A stretch of DNA of 64,000 nt from Larix kaempferi (Eukaryota; Streptophyta; Pinopsida; Pinales; Pinaceae), in assembly GCA_027924585.1 (NCBI GenBank), contig BSBM01000179.1, positions 12,562,501-12,626,500 of the forward strand, read 5' to 3'. Below are positions 22,534 to 34,129 of the stretch, piece after piece (positions within the stretch are counted from its first letter, which is position 1; every line of letters starts with the position of its first letter). The position numbers and the translations under genes are program-made. A model generated the notes under the pieces. That model worked only from the letters and a program-made list of their open reading frames with translations. It was not told the origin of the DNA and ran no database searches.

Positions 22534-23182
22534 TGTTAAATTTTCAGAATTTACTTCAATATGATCTAGGATCTTAACTGAGAGAACAACATGTACAGCA
22601 TATCTACAGCATATCAATCATGGAGACAATAATGCAAGCACACAAGAGACACAAAGATTTACTTGGGGAAAACCATAAAGGTGAAAAACCCCAATAACTT
22701 CCTCAGAGATAGATAGAGAAATGATACAACCAACCATAAGATATAGACATAACCTAGTAGCAGATCCTCCTCCTCCACAAGTGCGCCACTCCTCCTTGAG
22801 TGCATGAGTGAGAAGTGAGTGAGTAAATAGAGTGCCTCCCGCACTCTATTTATACTTGAATTGACTTTCCTTTTACCTAACTCATGTAGGCTCGAACTTA
22901 ACCACATAATATAATGCTGACTGGGCCAACCCCCAATAGGGTGGTCTAATAACCCTTCGACCCACATTGCCGACCCCCAATAGGGTGGTCTAATAACCCT
23001 TTGACCCACATGACTTATACAGGGCCGACCCCAAACAAGGTGGTCTAATAACCCATCAAGTATAAGTTACGACACTTACAATATAAATAACGACACTTCC
23101 GTATAGAGGAATAATAACATCTCTATAGGAATACAATATACATATATGTGAAATACATTCCGAAGTTACATATACATCAACA
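22534..23182 (-). repeat. 5' LTR of Copia element 1
   Basis: 649 bp, TGTTAAATTTTC to CATCAACA on the plus strand. The minus strand reads TGTTGATGTATATG onward and contains TATAAATAG, a plausible TATA box, about 330 bases in. Confidence 0.93.
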
Positions 23183-24683
23183 AATAGCAATCTATCTACA
23201 ACTCTAGTTTAAGGTATCTCTACTATGTAAGAGATAACAAGAACATCTACTTCATGGCTTGCACCTCTGAATCAAATATGACGATAAGAAAGGAAAAGTA
23301 CTATCACCTTTTCCATGAAATGTAAGTAACCTCTTGAAAGGTTTTTGCAACCATTAGTAGAGAATTTTATAAATGTGAATTTGATAATTTTGGTCAATCT
23401 TATATGAGTAATTTTTTTTCAATCCATACAATTAATTGAAAACAATAGCCATTTTCATATATAGGGACTAATAACAAAGAAAAAGAGGAATTAAAAAAAA
23501 GTCTTTAGTAACCATTGATCATACATTAAGTATAACCCATAATTGAAAATGTGACCTCTCAACCATTCCTATTATTACACTTCAACATCAACATTTTTAT
23601 TTTACTAATAAAGTACAACTTTCAACAATTATAAAAGTACAGTCATTATGAAGAACATGAACAAATTTAAATCACGGCTCATCGAAAGAAGCAAGGTGAT
23701 GTACAACCCAATATGGGGGAGACTTCTTTACCCAGTTGTGGAACCATGTTTCTATTGTGTTTTAGCGAGTTTCTATCTTTAGATAGATTGTATTTAACGT
23801 TAAGTGGGGAAGATCCAATCTAATGCTTTCTCTTCATGGCTTCTTAACCATGTTCAACGAGGATGTTGTTCATAAGGCCAACCTTATGTTGACCCTCTCA
23901 CTTCTTTTTAGCTATGTTCAACCATGCTTTCTAATTGGATATACAAACACCAACTCTCACTTGTATTTGCATTAGGTGTTTATAAACCTATTCTTATCTT
24001 ATATTCAAGTTTCCCTTTGAGTTTCTCTCTATGATATGGACTTCTGATGAGTATCCATAAACCCACGCCACTGTTGTATTTGAGCACACTTGGTCATATT
24101 CAAGCTCTTATATATATATGGAGTTGGATTGTCTCATTATCACTTCAACTACAATTGATCTTATTTGATGTGGGTATTCCAATCTCCTCTCTATTAGAGG
24201 GTGTTTCTTTTAACACCTCTTCAAATGGACAATTCAATACCATTATCTTAGTAAATGTGTAGTATCATAAGGTTAGATCTTCCTGCCCTCCTTTGTTAGA
24301 TGAGCATGTTAGCAATTGTTGTGACCATAACCCTTTCAATGTCCTTAGCTAACTACAAATTGCGAGGTTCCAAATTCCAATGTTTGTAATTGTCATGGAT
24401 GCCAAGCACAAACAACCAATGCCAAAATATTATGCCATAATCATTCACAAAATTTCAAAGATGGCCAAAGAAGATTATATTTATGAAATTTATGAGAAAA
24501 TAAACTTGATGTGAAAGATGACCAAATGCATTTACTATTAGCATATTGATCTCACTTGGTAATAAACAAGTTGAAGGAGATGTGTGTTGAGAAATGTTAA
24601 AACCAAATTTGGATAAATGATGAAAGAATCCTATTTGTTTTTTAAAATTGTTTAAGCAATTGTTTTCATGTTTTTTTTAAGAA

Positions 24684-24780
24684 TGTTGTTTAGAAAATGA
24701 TAATTTTTGTGAAGCATGTTGCTTAGAAAAATGATAATTTTTGTGAAACATGTTGCTTAGAAAAATGATAATTTTGGTAT
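24684..24780. repeat. three-copy tandem repeat, 33-34 bp
   Basis: TGTTGYTTAGAAAA-ATGATAATTTT starts at 24684, 24717 and 24751. Confidence 0.85.
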
Positions 24781-25430
24781 ACCGTGTTTGTTTAAATGAC
24801 ATTAAGTTTAGGATATTGATCCTTTGATTTATCTATTTGTATTAAGAATTCCTTAGTTCATGCATTAATGGGAAATAAAATAAAATTTAAAGATTTATAA
24901 GCATCATTAATATCTAAGCATTGTTAATGAATTTGAGTATGATGATGATTCCATGCATGGATGTATGTAGATACAAGTGTGGTGACATAATATGATAAAT
25001 AAATAATCTGCATGTGATAAATAAATATTTTCATATTTGATTACTTTCTCTTAAAACTAAGAAAATATGATAAATACAAATGCATAAATGATATGTGTCA
25101 ATTTTGAAAAAAAAATTATTCAAATTATAAATGATAGAAAATAATTCTATAAAATAGAGTTTTATACATGTGGTTAAAAATGTTTATAAGGTTGTTAAAC
25201 ATTCAATTAATTATAGTTATAAAACTATTAATTAGAATGATAGAAACATTTATATTAATTAATTAAAAAAAGAAAATAAAAATATTTTTGGAATTTTTTA
25301 ACATAAAATAATTAGGATAAGTTGAAACTACATGTAATGAGTCCTTAAAGACACATTAAAACTACATCATGATTTCAAGACATGAGGCCTGACTTATTTG
25401 TTACTTTGAAAGTCCAACCCTCAACTTCGA

Positions 25431-25525
25431 GTTTATGTATCTTAATTTACACCTTAATTTAAAAGCAAAGCAATTAGTTTTTGTTTTCATAAGTTTATGT
25501 ATCCTTAATTTACACCTTAATTTAA
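25431..25525. repeat. spaced 32-bp duplication
   Basis: GTTTATGTAT..CTTAATTTACACC occurs at 25431 and 25493, 62 bases apart. Confidence 0.75.
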
Positions 25526-26882
25526 GTTCACCTAACAGTATTCTTTTTATTTTTCTAGCATTTTTTAAAACTTTCATGTTCAAACATGTTACAACATGTC
25601 TATCGCCTCTATATCTCAACATCGATATATGCTACTTGTCTTTTCACTCATCCTTTACACGTGCCCCACCCTCTTCATTGTTATAATGCATGGAAACTGC
25701 GTGTTATAACGTAAAACGTAAGGTGACAAAAGTCAAAATAACGTAAGGTTTTATTGATAACAAGAGAGTAGTACTTACATGTTCCCTTGTGCATGCCTTA
25801 CCCTCTATCTAGGTGGTGTGAAATTGAAACCAACTGTTCCTTAGCATGGCCGACTCTGAGCAGGTGGAAGGAGAGTCGCCATGTATGGAAACATTGGTAT
25901 CTCCGAGAGGAACCCAAAACCATGGGATATTTGGAAGGTTTATCACAACAAGCCATGGCAAGTTCAAATCCCGCTGACAATCCTAGAACTCAATGTGAAG
26001 TAAATCCTGTAGACAGTCACAGACATAATTATGCTCGCGCGGGATCAAATCCTGCTAAAAACCGTGGAGGAAAAAAGGAGCTTAACAACAGAAATACGTC
26101 AGGCCTCATGATTTCAAATAATGAGGCCTTGGAGGAGGCGCATATGCAGATAAGAAGGGCTTGAAGCAATTGCAATGAAAGGGATATTTGTAGGCATCCT
26201 GGAAGATAGGCTACAGCTACAGTCTAAACGTCCATCCTAATTGCCTCATTTCAGTGCTTTAATGAGGTCGGTGGCCTTGGTTGAAGTTCCTCTTTCTTTG
26301 CTAAAACATTTCCACTATTGTGCTCTGTGATAGATATGTTGGAGATGGGACTCTCCATGTGGAAAATCATCCCATGACAAAACAAACACATTTCAGTTGT
26401 CACAGTGAAGGAGCTTTGCGACTTCCCATAGTGGGAGACAGTCTTTGGAGTTCTGTCAAACTCTAGACGACATGGGAATCATTATCAAAATGAAGAGATA
26501 TATATGGGAAATGATGGAAACCCTAGCGAGAGGGTCAACGACAGCACCAGGTAAATTTAATTGCACAGGAAGCTTATGGAAAATGTTACAAATCAAATAC
26601 TTTATGATTGAATTTGATGTCCCTTGTTGACAATATATTTTGCAGAGTTAAGAGAGATTTAGAATATATTATGAGAGAGATTTAGAGATAGTTCCCAAAT
26701 ATTTATTTACTTATCCAATTTTTTTTATTTTAATTTATGGGAAATAAAGCGAGCAGGGATACGCATATTGCAGCATACGCTAACCCCGGAGGTAGCGAGA
26801 TTCTTGAATCATGCCATAGCATAAGCTTGTGGCCACGGGCATGGCCAAACAATTCCTCTACATGTTCCTGCGACATTTTTGG

Positions 26883-27531
26883 TGTTGATGTATATGTAAC
26901 TTCAGAATGTATTTCACATATATGTATATTGTATTCCTATAGAGATGTTATTATTCCTCTATACGGAAGTGTCATCATTTATATTGTAAATGTCGTAACT
27001 TATACTTGATGGGTTATTAGACCACCTTGTTGGGGTCGGCCCTATATAAGTCATGTGGGTCAAAGGGTTATTAGACCACCCTATTGGGGGTCGGCCATGT
27101 GGGTCGAAGGGTTATTAGACCACCCTATTAGGGGTCGGCCCAGTCAGCATTATGTTATGTGGTTAAGTTCGAGCCTACATGATTTATGTAAAAGGCAAGT
27201 CAAGTCAAGTATAAATAGAGTGCGGGAGGCACTCTATTTTATCACTCACTTCTCACTCATGCACTCAAGGAGGAGTGGCACACTTATGGAGGAGGAGGAT
27301 CTGCTGCTAGGATATGTCTATCTCTTATGTTTGGGTTGTATCATTGCTCTATCTATCTCTGAGGAAGTTATTGGAGTTTTTCACCTTTATGGTTTTCCCC
27401 AAGTAAATCTTTGTGTCTCTTGTGTGCTTGCATTATTGTCTCCATGATTGATATGTTGTAGATATGCTATACATGTTGTTCTCTCAGTTAAGATGCTAGA
27501 TCAGATTGAAGTAAATTCTGAAAATTTAACA
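26883..27531 (+). repeat. 5' LTR of Copia element 2
   Basis: TGTTGATGTATATG to AAATTTAACA. TATAAATAGAGTG near 27211 is the likely TATA box. The open frame at 27055-27447 is the same non-coding LTR frame seen in the sister elements. Confidence 0.93.
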
Positions 27532-27548
27532 TGGTATCAGAGCTAGCC
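27532..27548 (+). other. primer binding site of element 2 (tRNA-iMet)
   Basis: TGGTATCAGAGCTAGCC directly follows the LTR; the first 12 bases match the complement of initiator Met tRNA. Confidence 0.93.
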
Positions 27549-27908
27549 CGAAAGAAGGCATGATATGGCATGTATGACACTTGTTGCACTTATGATGCTA
27601 GGGCTTGATATAGCAAAAACCAGTCATCGTAGCACTTCGGCTATAAATCCGTTTTGGTGAATTTTTCGGATCTGAAACATTTACAGGTCGAAGATTAAAT
27701 CCCCATGTACCTTTTGTGCAAAGGACAACCTCTAATTCGTTGTACTTTGTGATTTATGATTAGTACAATATAGGGTTTCTGCCTCTTCCAGATCTGAGTC
27801 AAAATCAGGTGACCTTGGGAAAAAGGTCATAACTTGGGCTAGGAAGCTCCAAATGAAATTTCATAAAAAGTGACAGGTAGTACACAGACTGTACGATCGC
27901 AAAAAAAA

Positions 27909-28262
27909 TTTCAGAGGCAGAAGTTGAACCAGTGACACGTGGCACGCCGTACAAGTTCACTCTCCTGTATTATCTCATAAACAGGTCACGTTACGACATG
28001 TGGCATAACTCTCTCTCAGGGAATCCAATTGAGGTCATACCTATCAGGATGGAAAGATAATAGGTTGGGCTATCTTAGGAAACGTTTTCAGAGGCTGAAG
28101 TTAAAACAGTGACACATGGCATGCTGTACAAGTTCTCTCTCCTGTATTATCCCATAAACAGGTCATGTTGCGACACTTGGAATAACTCTCTCTCAGAGAA
28201 TCCAATTGAGGTCAGACCTATCGGGATGGAAAGATAACAGGTCGGGCTATCTCAGGAAGCTT
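27909..28262 (+). repeat. duplicated leader of element 2, 177-bp unit
   Basis: TTTCAGAGGCAGAAGTT at 27909 and TTTCAGAGGCTGAAGTT at 28086 start the two units. They lie between the primer site and the gag remnant, where packaging signals normally occur. Confidence 0.88.
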
Positions 28263-28869
28263 TTTCAGACCCTATGGATCGAAAAGTTCGGAGTTACACC
28301 AGAAACAATCAGGTACATATTTCTGTCAAAACAGAATTATTTTTGAGTACCTTCATTCATGGCTTCCGGAGTTTAGGGCTTCAGAGAAAGTTGGAATTTT
28401 TGTAATCGGAGACCACGACTGGATGCTACCCATCAAAATCAAAATTTAGAGACCAAGATTATAATTTTTGGTTGGGCAGAAGGCCGGGCTTGATCAGACC
28501 CTAGTTCGGGACTTTGATCAGAAAAGTGGAAAATTAGGGCTTCTGCAAAAATGGGAATTTTTGAAATCTGTAACCATGGCTGGAAGCTCCTCATAAAATA
28601 GAAGCTTAGAGCTTTGGATCAGACCTTTTTATTGGGAAGAAGAGTGGGCTTCATCAAACCCTAGTTCGAGGTCACGTCCAGTGAATCCGAAAGTTTCAAA
28701 GGCAAAATTGAGGAGTGAAACTTTGTAGTTTTCAAATTCTGAATATACCAACTTGATCAGCTCATCAAGGCGCATATTTCTATCCTTTCGAAAGTTTGAA
28801 ATTCAAAGTTTGAATTTTTGGGGTTTCTTTGACAAACCCATATCCAGCTCCAGGTCCAGTTCTTGCAAA

Positions 28870-29010
28870 TCAAGTGGATTGGGTTAATCCTAGAAGAAGA
28901 TGGATTGGTCACCTGCATAAGTGAAGAAGTTCCTGTTTCAGAGGGAAATGAGGCTAAGGCCTTACATAAGAATATTACAAGCGATCTCGACAGGTATGAC
29001 TCATCGAGGT
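28870..29010 (+). pseudogene. gag remnant of element 2
   Basis: From 28878 the frame reads IGLILEEDGL and then EGNEAKALHKN, matching the gag N-terminal region of element 4. It lacks the start and about the last 120 codons of gag. It ends at CAG-GTATGA, a donor-like junction. Confidence 0.8.
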
Positions 29011-30553
29011 ATGTTTCAATATTTGTTCATGATTAAGTTTATGGTATGTTTGTCTTCATGTTATTACGGTTAGTACAATCTTGATTTTAGATTTGTCGTA
29101 TCACCTTAGAAAAATTATGAATGCATGATAGAAGATATTCATTGGTTAGGGTGTTGACACTTATGATTGTACTAATGCATTATGGTGTTGTATGAGGTTT
29201 ATGTTGTCTGCTAACATAAAAGGTACACCTAGAAAGACAAATCATGTTCTACTTCAAGAACGTATGATCATGGTGACATGAAGACAAGGATTCATCCATT
29301 GTCATGGATCACATAGAAGATCTACTTTCGAGGTATGTATAACTTGTTTCTACAATGGTTAACTTACGAGACATGCAGGTTACTAGCACAAGTCACTGAA
29401 GAGAACCAGAAGACATTATGCGGGCATGTTAGAGATAAGTAGCTAGCATGCTAATCCAGGTATGTTTTTCCTATATCAAGCTAGAATCCTACCTTGTGTT
29501 AGGATCTTATACTGTTGTGTTGTTGATAATGATTATTCATGAAGTCATAGGTTTGAATAATCATGGTTGTATGCATATTATGTTTCTTACCATAATTGAT
29601 GATATGACTAACCAGAAGAATCATGAAGGTATAGGTTTGAATAATCACAGGTTTTATGCATATTATATCTCTTATCTTGATTGATGATTCAACTAACCAG
29701 AAGAGTCCTATGATCACATAAGAAAATGTATGAGTAAAAGAAGAATTCCATGAAACCTTGAATACTAATGTTTATTATCTGTGAATGATCATGAATATAC
29801 ATGTTTAAGATTATTGTGTTTTGATAGTATTAAGATTATACTAATAAATGTGTGATTATGTATGAGACCTCAAGGATAACACAATGATGATACTAATAAG
29901 CATGCATAGTGATTAAGGATGGATGTAAGTTCAAGGACAGGTAATCCAGGAAGCAATGATCAAGAGGGAGCACAATCTAGTTGTTCCTGCAAGAAAGAAA
30001 AGGAGCACACTTCAGTAGTTTCTGTAAGGATGCAGATATTCAGAGGGAGTTGACCACTTCTCACAATCCACATAAGAATGGAGTTGCAGAAAAGAAGCAA
30101 AGAATGAGAGGGAGTCAACCCAACAAACACACAAAGATAAGTATTTGAATTGTCATTACTTGCATATTTTATTGTTTAAATAATACTGTTCAATAATGTA
30201 TATACTGATGTTCCTAGAATTAGGTTGTGTATTATGCATATTAGAATAGTTGCATTGATGAGCAGTATACTACTAATATGCATGGGTAAGTAGCCTATGG
30301 CACTGTACAACATTCCATTGCTACTTATCTAGAATGAAACCTCTTTGCTGACATGTTGGGAGTTGTGTACACTCTTAACAATGTTCTAGTAGAGATTGGA
30401 AGGCATCTAGAAAGTTACAGGATATGGATAAATGTTGTATTGAAGCATTGGCTAAGATAATTGCATGACTGTATGACATATTTCTTTATGTGTAAGAATT
30501 TGTTCTGAAAACTATGAGATGTTTTCTAATCATGCAATTTAACTTGTTGTGTA
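29011..30553 (+). other. non-coding mosaic block of element 2
   Basis: Aligns with 19578-21060 of element 1. It embeds an integrase fragment at 30028-30108 (frame IQRELT then NGVAEKK, holding the third catalytic residue region). Donor-like AG-GTATG words are at about 29006, 29331 and 29456, and an acceptor-like TTGTTGTGTAG ends at 30554, exactly where RT homology resumes. Splicing is unproven. Confidence 0.65.
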
Positions 30554-31989
30554 GGAAAGATCGTATGCCATCTCCTACAAAAGAAGAACTACAACATTTG
30601 TTCAGCAACAAAATTATCTATTGAAGATATTGAAGTTCCCAGGATATGGGAAGAATGCCATGATCCGTCGATCATGAAGAATGATGTTTGGGATGCAGTC
30701 CCAAGACCTGAAGGGAAGTTTGTTATGACTTCCATATGGATCTATCAAGATCAAGCATGTTGCATACGGCAGCATAGAGAAATATAAAAGTGATAAAATA
30801 GAAGATACACTAGATGGATTTCAAGACGGCTTTCTTGAATGGTGTAGTTGAAGAAGAAGTGTATGTGGAGCAACCACTTGGTTCTGAGACACATGACAGG
30901 AAATCATATATGTACAGAACTTGGTATGGTAGGATAGGCAGCTTTCTATCCAGTTTTCTCTTTACCAAGAGTAAAGTGGGTTCCAACCTTTACTACAAGG
31001 TTGAGGAAGGCAATCCAGTGATACTACTATGTGGATGACCTGTTTGTATCAGGTGAGGATAGATTGATTGCTGACGCACAGCGGAAGCTTGCTGCCGAGT
31101 TCGAGTTGAGGAACTTGGGGATGATGCACTATTTGTTTTTGGCATGGAGGTGTGGCAGAGTGATGGAATCTTCCTTGGTCAAGGGAAGTACACAGTAGAT
31201 ATCCTGAAGAGATTCGAGATGATGGATTGCAAGGCCATGGCGACACCTATGGCATCGAATCTGAAGCTTCTATGAGATGCTTCATCTGATCCGGTTGATG
31301 TCTCTATGTATCGTCAGATGATTGGGTCCTTGATGTACCTGACAAACACGAGACCAGACATTTGCTTTGCTGTGAACACATTGAGTTAGTTCCTGGCAGA
31401 TCCGAGGAGTGTTCACCTGGTTGCTGTAAAACATGTTCTAAGGTACCTGAAGGGTACAGTGGATTATGGGCTCAAGTATGAGGCGAATCAAAAGTTTAGC
31501 CTGCAGGGTTATGTTGATTCAGATTGGGATGGCAGTGCTGCAGATAGGAAGAGCACATCTGGGTGCTGCTTCAGTATGGGATCAGGTGTGATCTCTTGGT
31601 TTAGCAGGAAGCAGTCCTGCGTAGCACTGAGTACAACTGAGGCAGAGTATGTTGTAGCCTGTTCAGCTAGTTGTGAGGCAGTATGGCTATGGAAGCTACT
31701 GTCTGAGTTATTTGATCTCTCATTGGATGCTACTGTTATCTTCTGTGATAACCAGAGTTGTGTGAAGCTGTCCGAGAATCCAGTGTTTCATGACAGGTCG
31801 AAACACATAGAGATCAAATATCACTATATCAGGGATATGGTGCAGAGAGGAGCTGTGAAGCTCCTGTATGTTGTGACGGACGAGCAGATTGTAGATGTGC
31901 TAACGAAGCCACTAGCCAGGGTGAAGTTCGAGTACTTCAGGGAGAGGCTTGGTGTTCTTCAGATCGAGGACACTTCGAGGAAGAAGTGA
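30554..31989 (+). pseudogene. Copia pol remnant: RT and RNase H of element 2
   Basis: RT homology begins after 30554 (SIMKNDVWDAVPRP), then shows the same missing segments as element 1 (after EKYK, and the [12 protein letters not shown] segment). The YVDD box survives near 31026-31040 but is reached only by a frameshift. Further lesions are a frame break near 31135, TGA at about 31274 and TAG at 31387-31389. The last 176 codons (31459-31989) are an intact RNase H: YVDSDWDG, TEAEYVV, FCDNQSCVK, HIEIKYHYIRD and DVLTKPLARVKF. Confidence 0.9.
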
Positions 31990-32091
31990 TGGACACATTT
32001 GCTGAAGCCATTCCAAGCATGATGGAAGGAGGATCCTTCACATGGCTGTGAATGTAAGCGCTGGATGATGAACATCAGGCTGATGTTCTGG

Positions 32092-32640
32092 TTTCTGCTT
32101 TGTATGATCAGTTGGATCATTTTTATGTATGCATCATGTTGGATGCTGGATATGATCAGTTGGATCATTTATATGTATATGTATGTACGCATCATGTTGG
32201 ATGCTGGATATGATCAGTTGGATCATTTATATGTATATGTATGTACACATCATGTTGGATGCTGGATATGATTAGTAGGATCATTTGTATGTATTTTGTA
32301 TGCATCATGTTGGATGCTCGGACCATGTATCTGTATATGTATCAGGTGGATCATGTATGGTGATATTTATCATGTAGTTGTATTTGTATCAGGTAGATAC
32401 ATTGTATGATCAGGTGGATCATGTATGATGATATGTATCAGGTAGATACTTGGTATGCATCAGGTAGATGCATTATATGATCAGGATGATCATGGATGAC
32501 GAGCTTCAGGATGTTTCTCCAGATGACATGCAGCAGGATGTTGCAGTGATGATGATCAGGATGATCATGTGTACATCAGGATGATGTATGGTGAGTATCA
32601 GGTTGATACTCTATGGCCATGGATCAGGTTTTGCAGATGA
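32092..32640 (+). repeat. hairpin array of element 2
   Basis: The plus-strand counterpart of the element 1 array. Examples: ATGCATC-aggta-GATGCAT, ATGATC-aggat-GATCAT, TACATC-aggat-GATGTA and GAGTATC-aggtt-GATACTC near the right end. The proximal part consists of TGATC-agttg-GATCA units alternating with GCATCATGTTGGATGC. Confidence 0.88.
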
Positions 32641-32644
32641 GCAT

Positions 32645-33235
32645 ATAATTTGGCCCTGGGAGATTTGCAGATAGTCTTTCAAGGTTTTGCCTAAGGCATG
32701 TAATTCGTGCCCTGGGATATCTGGCAAATGCTCTTTCGAGGTTTTGCTCTGGGAGGACATATAATTTGGCCCTGGGATATCTGCAGATAGTCTTTTGAGG
32801 TTTTTCCTATGGCATGTAATTCGTTTCCCTGGGATATCTGGCAGATGCTCTTTCGAGGTTTTGTCCTATGGCATATAATCTGTCCCTGGGAGATCCGATA
32901 GGTTGGGCTGTGTGCCCGTAATAAGTCCTGGGATGCTCTTGCGAGGTTTTTCCATGACCACATATAATCTGTCCCTGGGAGATCCTATAGGTAGAGCTGC
33001 GTGCTCGTAACAGCCTAGGATGCTCTTGCGAGGTTTTGTGGTGACCACATATAATCTGTCCCTGGGAGATCCTATAGGTAGAGCTGCGTGCTCGTAACAG
33101 CCTGGGATGCTCTTGCGAGGTTTTGTGGTGAGGTCACATATAATATGGCCCTGGGAGATCCTATAGGTAGAGTCGTGTGCTTGTAACAGCCTGGGATGCT
33201 CTTTCGAGGTTTTGTGACACACGTAATAAGTCTTG
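32645..33235 (+). repeat. tail repeat block A of element 2
   Basis: Irregular units built on CCTGGGATATCTG or CCTGGGAGATCC, then GATGCTCTTGCGAGGTTTTG and a CATATAATCTGTCCCTGGG segment; about nine GAGGTTTT occurrences. Complement of the block in elements 1 and 4. Confidence 0.85.
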
Positions 33236-33466
33236 AGGATTCCACAGTATGGCCAGTGATGACGAAGACCTGCAGGTGGTGGGCCTACATCCAGTATGAA
33301 AAGTGACTGGCTCTGTAGAACTTCCTATGATGAGTAGATTCAAAGATTGATTGAGATAGCAGCAACAGTGACGATGATGATGTCTCGATGACGATTATCC
33401 AGTGACGATGATCCAGAGAAGAAGACTTGAGCTAGAAGACCTATGTCGAGAAATATCTTCCTAGTT

Positions 33467-33475
33467 AAGAGGGAG
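33467..33475 (+). other. polypurine tract of element 2
   Basis: AAGAGGGAG immediately before the TGTTGATG of the 3' LTR. Confidence 0.85.
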
Positions 33476-34124
33476 TGTTGATGTATATGTAACTTCGGAA
33501 TGTATTTCACATATATGTATATTGTATTCCTATAGAGATGTTATTATTCCTCTATACGGAAGTGTCGTCATTTATATTGTAAATGTCGTAACTTATACTT
33601 GATGGGTTATTAGACCACCTTGTTGGGGTCGGCCCTGTATAAGTCATGTGGGTCAAAGGGTTATTAGACCACCCTATTGGGGGTCGACCATGTGGGTCGA
33701 AGGGTTATTAGACCACCCTATTGGGGGTCGGCCCAGTCAGCATTATGTTATGTGGTTAAGTTCGAGCCTACATGATTTATGTAAAAGGCAAGTCAAGTCA
33801 ACTATAAATAGAGTGCGGGAGGCACTCTATTTTATCACTCACTTCTCACTCATGCACTCAAGGAGGAGTGGCACAGTTATGGAGGAGGAGGATCTGCTGC
33901 TAGGATATGTCTATCTCTTATGTTTTGGTTGTATCATTGCTCTATCTATCTCTGAGGAAGTTATTGGGGTTTTTCACCTTTATGGTTTTCCCCAAGTAAA
34001 TCTTTGTGTCTCTTGTGTGCTTGCATTATTGTCTCCATGATTGATATGCTGTTGATATGCTATACATGTTGTTCTCTCAGTTAAGATCCTAGATCAGATT
34101 GAAGTAAATTCTAAAAATTTAACA
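33476..34124 (+). repeat. 3' LTR of Copia element 2
   Basis: 649 bp, same ends as the 5' LTR with only scattered differences; followed by the target copy TTTGG. Confidence 0.93.
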
Positions 34125-34129
34125 TTTGG

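Larger units (their letters stand above)
16056..23182 (-). mobile_element. Ty1/Copia element 1, non-autonomous, with 5-bp target duplication
   Basis: Two LTRs of 648 and 649 bp bound the element, and AATAG flanks it at 16051-16055 and 23183-23187. Minus-strand order: 5' LTR, primer site, 177-bp duplicated leader, short gag remnant, 1.5-kb non-coding mosaic, RT end plus RNase H, hairpin tail, polypurine tract, 3' LTR. Protease, most of integrase and the RT fingers are missing. The LTRs differ at only a few positions, so insertion is fairly recent. Because the same internal deletions occur in element 2, it must have been copied by enzymes supplied in trans. Confidence 0.93.
23188..26877. other. 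spacer between the two inverted Copia elements
   Basis: 3.7 kb without a recognisable gene. It holds a 33-34-bp triplicate near 24684 and a short duplication near 25431. A 125-codon plus-strand frame at 25787-26164 has no family signature. Inside it, GTTCAAATC (25962) and GATCAAATC (26043) look like Pol III B boxes, but I see no A box at tRNA spacing. Confidence 0.5.
26883..34124 (+). mobile_element. Ty1/Copia element 2, non-autonomous, with 5-bp target duplication
   Basis: Same family as element 1 but on the plus strand. The LTRs (26883-27531 and 33476-34124) are 649 bp each, and TTTGG flanks the element at 26878-26882 and 34125-34129. Internal order: primer site, 177-bp duplicated leader, gag remnant, mosaic block, RT remnant, RNase H, hairpin tail, polypurine tract. 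The two LTRs are almost identical, so insertion is recent, yet the coding part is broken by shared deletions plus private stops. Confidence 0.93.

Noticed and set aside
24047-24262. Plus-strand ORF of 71 codons
   Set aside because: Short, AT-rich, no domain and no supporting context.
25962-26051. tRNA gene suggested by B-box-like GTTCAAATC
   Set aside because: No A box at the right distance and no cloverleaf arms.
20429-29684. Shared 62-78-residue ORF (20429-20617 and 29448-29684) in elements 1 and 2
   Set aside because: Amino-acid differences are as frequent as base differences, so no coding constraint; it lies in the non-coding mosaic block.
16181-34040. Open frames inside Copia LTRs (16181-16489, 22659-23009, 27055-27447, 33648-34040), similar in all copies
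   Set aside because: They overlap the promoter, transcript start and both strands of LTR sequence, have no start context or protein family, and are similar only because the LTRs are similar.
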